From UBA8949 sp942493365 (GTDB taxonomy: Bacteria; Bacillota; Clostridia; Saccharofermentanales; UBA5734): a stretch of DNA of 64,000 bases. Of this stretch, positions 60,105-64,000 are shown piece by piece. Where the stretch lies: assembly GCA_942493365.1 (NCBI GenBank), contig OW818697.1:558001-622000 (forward strand), read 5' to 3'. Both the position numbers and the translations under genes were made by a program. Under the pieces are notes generated by a model, which saw only the letters and a program-made list of their open reading frames with translations, was not told where the DNA came from and searched no databases. The stretch's first letter is position 1. Each line of letters starts with the position of its first letter.

Positions 60105-60747
60105 TGGCAGCAGCTTCGGCAACGATACCGTCGCGCAGGGTGATGATTCGGTCGCAGACGTGTGCCAATTCCTGAAAGTAATGATCGACAATCAAAATGA
60201 TGCAGCCGCGGTGGCGCAGGTCAAGAATCGTCTCGAGGATCAGATTGCGATTTTCTTCGTCAATGCCAGCCGTGGGCTCATCAAGCAGCAGCAGATTGGG
60301 CTGGCCGACCAGACCGGCGGCCAGATTGGCCCGGCGGGCCATGCCGCCCGAGCAGCGGCCGACCGCTTTGTCGATAAAGGAGGTGACATTGGACATTTCA
60401 GCTGCTGTATCGATGGCCTCTTTGAGCTTTGCCCCACTGAAGCCGCGCATCGAGGCCCAAAACGACAGGTTTTGCCGCACGGTTAAATTGGGCGAAAGGG
60501 CAATGTTTTGCGGTACAAAACCGATTTTGGTCCGGTAATCACGTGCCTGCGTGACGGGAATGCCCATCAGGGACACTTCGCCGGCATCTGGCGGCAAAAT
60601 CGAGGCGATGACATGGATCAAGGTCGTCTTGCCGGCGCCGTTACTGCCGCAGATGCCCAGGATACTGGCAGGCTGTGCAGAGAAAGTGACGCCGCGCAGG
60701 ACCGACTCATTCTTGTACTTTTTATAGACATCTTTGACGATCAGCAT
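60094..60747 (-). CDS. ABC exporter ATP-binding protein
   Basis: ATPase of 217 residues for the two ABC-2 permeases. Walker A GSNGAGKTT (34-42), Q-loop GFVPQNIALSPNLTVRQNLS, signature CSGGMARR (the first residue Cys replaces the usual Leu), Walker B LLLLDEPTAGIDEE and switch VDHYFQEL with His. First gene of the three-gene exporter operon. The short length (no C-terminal extension) is normal for drug/polysaccharide/lantibiotic exporters. Confidence 0.92.
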   Translation of the reverse strand: MLIVKDVYKKYKNESVLRGVTFSAQPASILGICGSNGAGKTTLIHVIASILPPDAGEVSLMGIPVTQARDYRTKIGFVPQNIALSPNLTVRQNLSFWASMRGFSGAKLKEAIDTAAEMSNVTSFIDKAVGRCSGGMARRANLAAGLVGQPNLLLLDEPTAGIDEENRNLILETILDLRHRGCIILIVDHYFQELAHVCDRIITLRDGIVAEAAANAW

Positions 60748-60836
60748 TCTTTCACACCCTCAAGAATTGAGTCCAAATAACACTCAATATTATAACGAAT
60801 CGATATGTGCGGCACAATGATTTAACGGTATCCATA

Positions 60837-61847
60837 TTAAATATACCGCATATCAAAATAGGTCGGCGCGACGGGTCCGGCAAGATCAGCAAGCGGCAGG
60901 AACAGGAGATTGTAGCGTTGTTTGAGCCAGGCATACTTGGTTGCCGCGCGGTACAAAGTCTCATCAGGACTCAGGCAAGGGATGATATAGTCAATTTTCT
61001 GCTCCCGGGCAAGCTGGCGCGTCTTCTCCAAAAGAACCGCAAGATCAGCGGGCTTGTCGATGATCAGATCATAAAGATACCAGTCCCGAATGGTTTCGCC
61101 AGGACTAGGAATGTGCGGCAATGGAAAAAGGTGCGACAACAGATCGAAGACCGGCTTGGCTAACCTGAAGAGGCGGGGCGTACCGATCACTCGGTGGGCA
61201 TAGTCACGCGTCGAGTCCCAGATTTTAAGCGATGATGCGCCCACACTGACCTGGGCAAACTGGTACTGATCGATCACTTTTTGCCGCATCGGCGCGTCCA
61301 GGGGAAACAGGTCATGGTCGCGGTAACCGGCCGGCGAGTCCTTGCCATGGCTGATCGTGACCGGATAGTCGCCCAGTCTGGCGAATGCCCGGTGCACGGG
61401 CATGATCAAAAATTCTTTGTGCTCAATGACCTTGGCGTCAAAGCGTGTAATGATACTGAACGAACGGATATTATCCTCCTTGATGTAGCCAAACAGGAAA
61501 GCAAATTGACGCGCCTTGACCTCTTCGAGCACGGCTTCCCAGATCCGGAACATATGGCGGGGCAGGCCTTTTTTGATCAGGCTGGTCGAGCGCCAGTCAA
61601 AGATCAGGCCACCAGCGGCCGGCTGGCCGCCGATCAGGACATGGACCGGTCCGACACCCATGATGCCGAGAATGTCGCCGGTCATTTCATCCTCTGCGAC
61701 AATCATGATCGGATCGTCAAAGCGGTCTGCCCGGGTGAAATAATTCTGCCGCTCACTGAGCAGCTTGATGGCATTGCCCTGCGGCGCGTGCCGCTCGATT
61801 TCGAGCAAACGGTCATTGTCCTCGGGTCGCGCTTTGCGGATGATCAT
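60837..61847 (-). CDS. GNAT-fold acetyltransferase-like protein
   Basis: Protein of 336 residues. The first 150 residues follow a GNAT N-acetyltransferase: MIIRKARPEDNDRLLEIERH, IMIVAEDEMTGDILGIMGVG and ARQFAFLFGYIKEDNIRSFS. A second half (about 190-336) has another GNAT-like outline and ends with PCLSPDETLYRAATKYAWLK. Substrate unknown. It is divergent from the ATP-grasp gene, 130 bases away, and could belong to the same pathway. Confidence 0.75.
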   Translation of the reverse strand: MIIRKARPEDNDRLLEIERHAPQGNAIKLLSERQNYFTRADRFDDPIMIVAEDEMTGDILGIMGVGPVHVLIGGQPAAGGLIFDWRSTSLIKKGLPRHMFRIWEAVLEEVKARQFAFLFGYIKEDNIRSFSIITRFDAKVIEHKEFLIMPVHRAFARLGDYPVTISHGKDSPAGYRDHDLFPLDAPMRQKVIDQYQFAQVSVGASSLKIWDSTRDYAHRVIGTPRLFRLAKPVFDLLSHLFPLPHIPSPGETIRDWYLYDLIIDKPADLAVLLEKTRQLAREQKIDYIIPCLSPDETLYRAATKYAWLKQRYNLLFLPLADLAGPVAPTYFDMRYI

Positions 61848-61977
61848 GATTTCACCTGCACCTTTCGTCTAAATCAAAACTAGCAAAAAAAAGTCTGACT
61901 GGCAAGATAAAACATGATATATTGTTGTCAGTCAGCACGCGGCGTCAAAACAGTCCCGGCGGCAGAAAGCGAAATTG

Positions 61978-63207
61978 ATGAAAGCACTGGTATCGATGTC
62001 CTTCAGTCCGACGAGCATTTTTGTCGTCCGACGCCTCAAGGCGCTCGGTGTTGAAGTCACCGCCGTCGATTCTCATCATCGCAGCTACGCCAGTTATTCC
62101 AACGCCATCAGCCATCGCATCGTCGCGCCGTCCATGCGGGACGACCCCAGGGGCTTTGCCAACTGCATTCTCGACGAACTGCGCCGCGAGCATTACGATC
62201 TGTACTTCCCGGTCTTTGAATGTGGCTTTCTGATGTCATTTTTTCAGGAACAAATCCGTGAATTGACCCACATGGTTACCATGCCTTTCCAAGCCATCCT
62301 GGACGCGACCAACAAGGTCAAATTGCAGGCTTTGGGCCAGTCGGCCGGGGTCGGCATCATAGCCAGCACCTTTCGGCCGGGCAGCATGAGCGAAGCTCAG
62401 GCGATCTGCCAAAGCATCGACTACCCCGTGGTTATCAAAGGCCAGTCCAGCTGCAACGCCCATGGCCAGGAAATTGTCTTCGACGCCACCAATCTATACG
62501 CGGTCTATCAGCGCATTGTCGCCCGCGAAGACTGGGGCGACAGTCTGCCGCTGATCCAGCGCTACATCCGGGGACGGCTGATCTGCACCGTCAGTTTGTC
62601 CAGCCAGGGCGAGAAGATCGGCGGTGTCGCCTTCGCGGCGCTGCGCACCATGCCGGTCGCCGGCGGGACCAGCACCTGCCGCGAAACGATCAGCCACCCG
62701 GTTTGCGAGCAGTATGATCAGCGGTTAATCCGGGCTTTGGACTGGACCGGGTTCATCAGCTTTGACTACATGGAGGACGAACAAACAGGCGAATTGTTCC
62801 TGATTGACTGCAATCCACGCATCGCGCCAGGCGCGGCGCTGGCATATTTTGCCGGTGTTGATCTGATTGGTGCTTTTCTCAGCATCGCCGCTGGCCACAA
62901 TGTCAAACCGTTGCCGTCGGCCCGGCCGGGCGTGCGCAGCAAACTGCATTTCATGGATGTTGGCTGGCTATTGACCAATTTACAGGACAAGCAGCTGACC
63001 CGCGCGCAGAAGTGGCAGTGCCTCAAACAATGGGCACGCCGCGACGGCAGTCACGAGGATATTTTCAGCTGGCGTGATCCCAAGCCGATCATCTCGCTTT
63101 ATTGGTATCTGCTGCGCAATCTGCGCGTCATGATGGGCCCCAAAGGCGGCGAAGTGTTCTATCGACATGCTTTGTTTAATGAAAGAGACTTTAATATGTT
63201 AAAATGA
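61978..63207 (+). CDS. ATP-grasp ligase-like protein
   Basis: Protein of about 409 residues. An N-terminal nucleotide-binding-like domain (SIFVVRRLKALGVEVTAVDS) is followed by an ATP-grasp fold: YPVVIKGQSSCNAHGQEIVF (ATP lysine), LPLIQRYIRGRLICTVSLSS and the metal-binding GELFLIDCNPRIAPGAALAY. Such enzymes join a carboxylate to an amine or thiol through an acyl phosphate. The last 90 residues are unassigned. The ATG at 61978 follows an in-frame TTG; the ribosome site is poor. It lies 31 bases before the LuxE-like gene. Confidence 0.85.
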   Translation: MKALVSMSFSPTSIFVVRRLKALGVEVTAVDSHHRSYASYSNAISHRIVAPSMRDDPRGFANCILDELRREHYDLYFPVFECGFLMSFFQEQIRELTHMVTMPFQAILDATNKVKLQALGQSAGVGIIASTFRPGSMSEAQAICQSIDYPVVIKGQSSCNAHGQEIVFDATNLYAVYQRIVAREDWGDSLPLIQRYIRGRLICTVSLSSQGEKIGGVAFAALRTMPVAGGTSTCRETISHPVCEQYDQRLIRALDWTGFISFDYMEDEQTGELFLIDCNPRIAPGAALAYFAGVDLIGAFLSIAAGHNVKPLPSARPGVRSKLHFMDVGWLLTNLQDKQLTRAQKWQCLKQWARRDGSHEDIFSWRDPKPIISLYWYLLRNLRVMMGPKGGEVFYRHALFNERDFNMLK

Positions 63208-63238
63208 AGCCAGAAATCCCAGCGATGGAGATGGTGTT

Positions 63239-64000
63239 ATGGGACTGGGCAGAAAACTGTTTTTTCACCGCAAAATCTACGATCTCCAGGCGACCGACCA
63301 GCTTTTTGTGCGGGCGATGGTCGAAAACGTCAAGCATCACCAGGCCAACTGCCCAGAGTACGCTGAGCTGCTGCAGCGTCGCGGTTTCTCGCCCGACACC
63401 ATCAAGACGATCGATGACCTCTATAAGATCCCACCGATCCCGACCCTTTTTCTCAAGCATCACACGCTATACTCAACGCATGCCAAGCATTTGCTGATGA
63501 AGTCGACAACCTCTGGCACCAGTGGCCGCACCAGCCAGATGGGCATGGATCTGACTTCGTTTACCCGCGCCGCCGGCATGGTGCTGGGCACTTTCTTCAC
63601 ACATCACCTGGTTTCGCCGCGGCTAACCAATTTCATCATCCTGGGTTATCAGCCGGCCCAACGCAACAAGATCGGCGCGGTCAAAACGGCCTACGCCATG
63701 ACCTATACGGCGCTGACGCTGCACCGGGAATATGCGCTCAAGGATATGGGCACCGAGTACGAACTCAACATTGAAGGCGTCAAGAATGCCCTGATTCGCT
63801 ACGCCAAAAGTGGCCTGCCGGTGCGTTTCATGGGGTTCCCAGCCTATTTCATGTTTCTGCTGCGTGAATTGCAGGCCTCAGGCATCAAGCTCAAACTGCA
63901 CCCCAAGTCGATGATTTTTTTGGCCGGCGGTTGGAAACAGTACTTTGCCGAACGCGTCGACAAACCCACGCTGTATGCCATGTCGCAGGAATGCCTGGGG
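63239..64000 (+). CDS. LuxE-like acyl-protein synthetase, N-terminal part (cut by window end)
   Basis: Adenylate-forming enzyme related to LuxE and phenylacetate-CoA ligase; 254 residues visible. NCPEYAELLQRRGF near residue 40 and IPPIPTLFLKHHTLYS near 80 are family features, and the ATP loop is KSTTSGTSGRTSQM near residue 97. GWKQYFAERVDKPTLYAMSQ begins the central domain before the sequence stops. Family members activate a carboxylate for transfer to a cysteine. With the ATP-grasp gene just upstream it suggests a small biosynthetic pathway. Confidence 0.85.
   Translation, partial: MGLGRKLFFHRKIYDLQATDQLFVRAMVENVKHHQANCPEYAELLQRRGFSPDTIKTIDDLYKIPPIPTLFLKHHTLYSTHAKHLLMKSTTSGTSGRTSQMGMDLTSFTRAAGMVLGTFFTHHLVSPRLTNFIILGYQPAQRNKIGAVKTAYAMTYTALTLHREYALKDMGTEYELNIEGVKNALIRYAKSGLPVRFMGFPAYFMFLLRELQASGIKLKLHPKSMIFLAGGWKQYFAERVDKPTLYAMSQECLG

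Noticed and set aside
1..64000. CRISPR arrays and rRNA genes
   Set aside because: No regularly spaced direct repeats and no conserved rRNA segments were seen on either strand.

Overview
The window looks like a chromosome segment of a moderately GC-rich Gram-positive anaerobe, most likely Bacillota class Clostridia. The pointers are a Bacillota-style S10-spc-alpha ribosomal cluster, zinc-ribbon (C+) forms of S14, S4, L36 and probably L24, an L22 with an N-terminal extension, an L17 with a long C-terminal half, SigI/RsgI, an ECF vitamin transporter core, BioY/BirA, CdaR/PucR-type regulation and Shine-Dalgarno sites of the AAGGAGG type. This is inferred from gene content and family resemblance only; no rRNA gene is present to test it.

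Layout. 1-1.6 kb: argC-argB (minus), with an arginine-repressor-like box over the likely promoter. 2-10.1 kb: a PucR/CdaR-type regulator, then the cell-envelope set ftsE-ftsX-M23 hydrolase-S41 protease, a methyltransferase, hslO (Hsp33) and a polysaccharide deacetylase, many coupled by ATGA overlaps. 10.1-11.8 kb: a decayed IS110-family element inserted in a CTTCACC/TTCATCC repeat array; its left non-coding region folds into two guide-loop structures of the kind described for IS110 bridge RNAs, and its ends would form a promoter when joined in a circle. 11.8-28.4 kb: the S10-spc-alpha cluster from rpsJ to rplQ, including secY, adk, map, a KOW protein, infA and rpoA, with a promoter and structured leader in front and a strong terminator behind.

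28.4-33.9 kb: a fused double EcfA ATPase, ecfT, truA, nicotinate phosphoribosyltransferase and a cyclophilin. 33.9-40.6 kb: a small zinc-ribbon protein, a promoter-terminator unit that looks like an unannotated small RNA, a phosphodiesterase-like enzyme, birA, then bioY under a BirA-type operator with a lipoprotein gene, and the sigI-rsgI pair in which RsgI carries three related extracellular repeats. 40.8-43.6 kb: gap, a solitary TnpB with a probable omega-RNA region, and tRNA-Ser(GGA) followed by an inverted, internally deleted copy of itself.

43.8-57.8 kb: an MFS transporter beside an AT-rich stretch, then a purine-salvage region (xpt, a complete BMP-type nucleoside ABC transporter, a nucleoside-hydrolase-like enzyme and an apt-like phosphoribosyltransferase), interspersed with an acyl-CoA synthetase-like enzyme, a GH2 glycosidase and a Fic protein whose promoter sits in a perfect inverted repeat. 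57.8-64 kb: a three-gene ABC-2 exporter and the start of a GNAT / ATP-grasp / LuxE-like group cut off by the window end.

The most noteworthy item is the IS110 locus: guide loops, matching target and donor ends, the insertion into a sequence matching its own target guide, and the circle-junction promoter can all be read directly from the bases, although the transposase gene itself carries two frameshifts.
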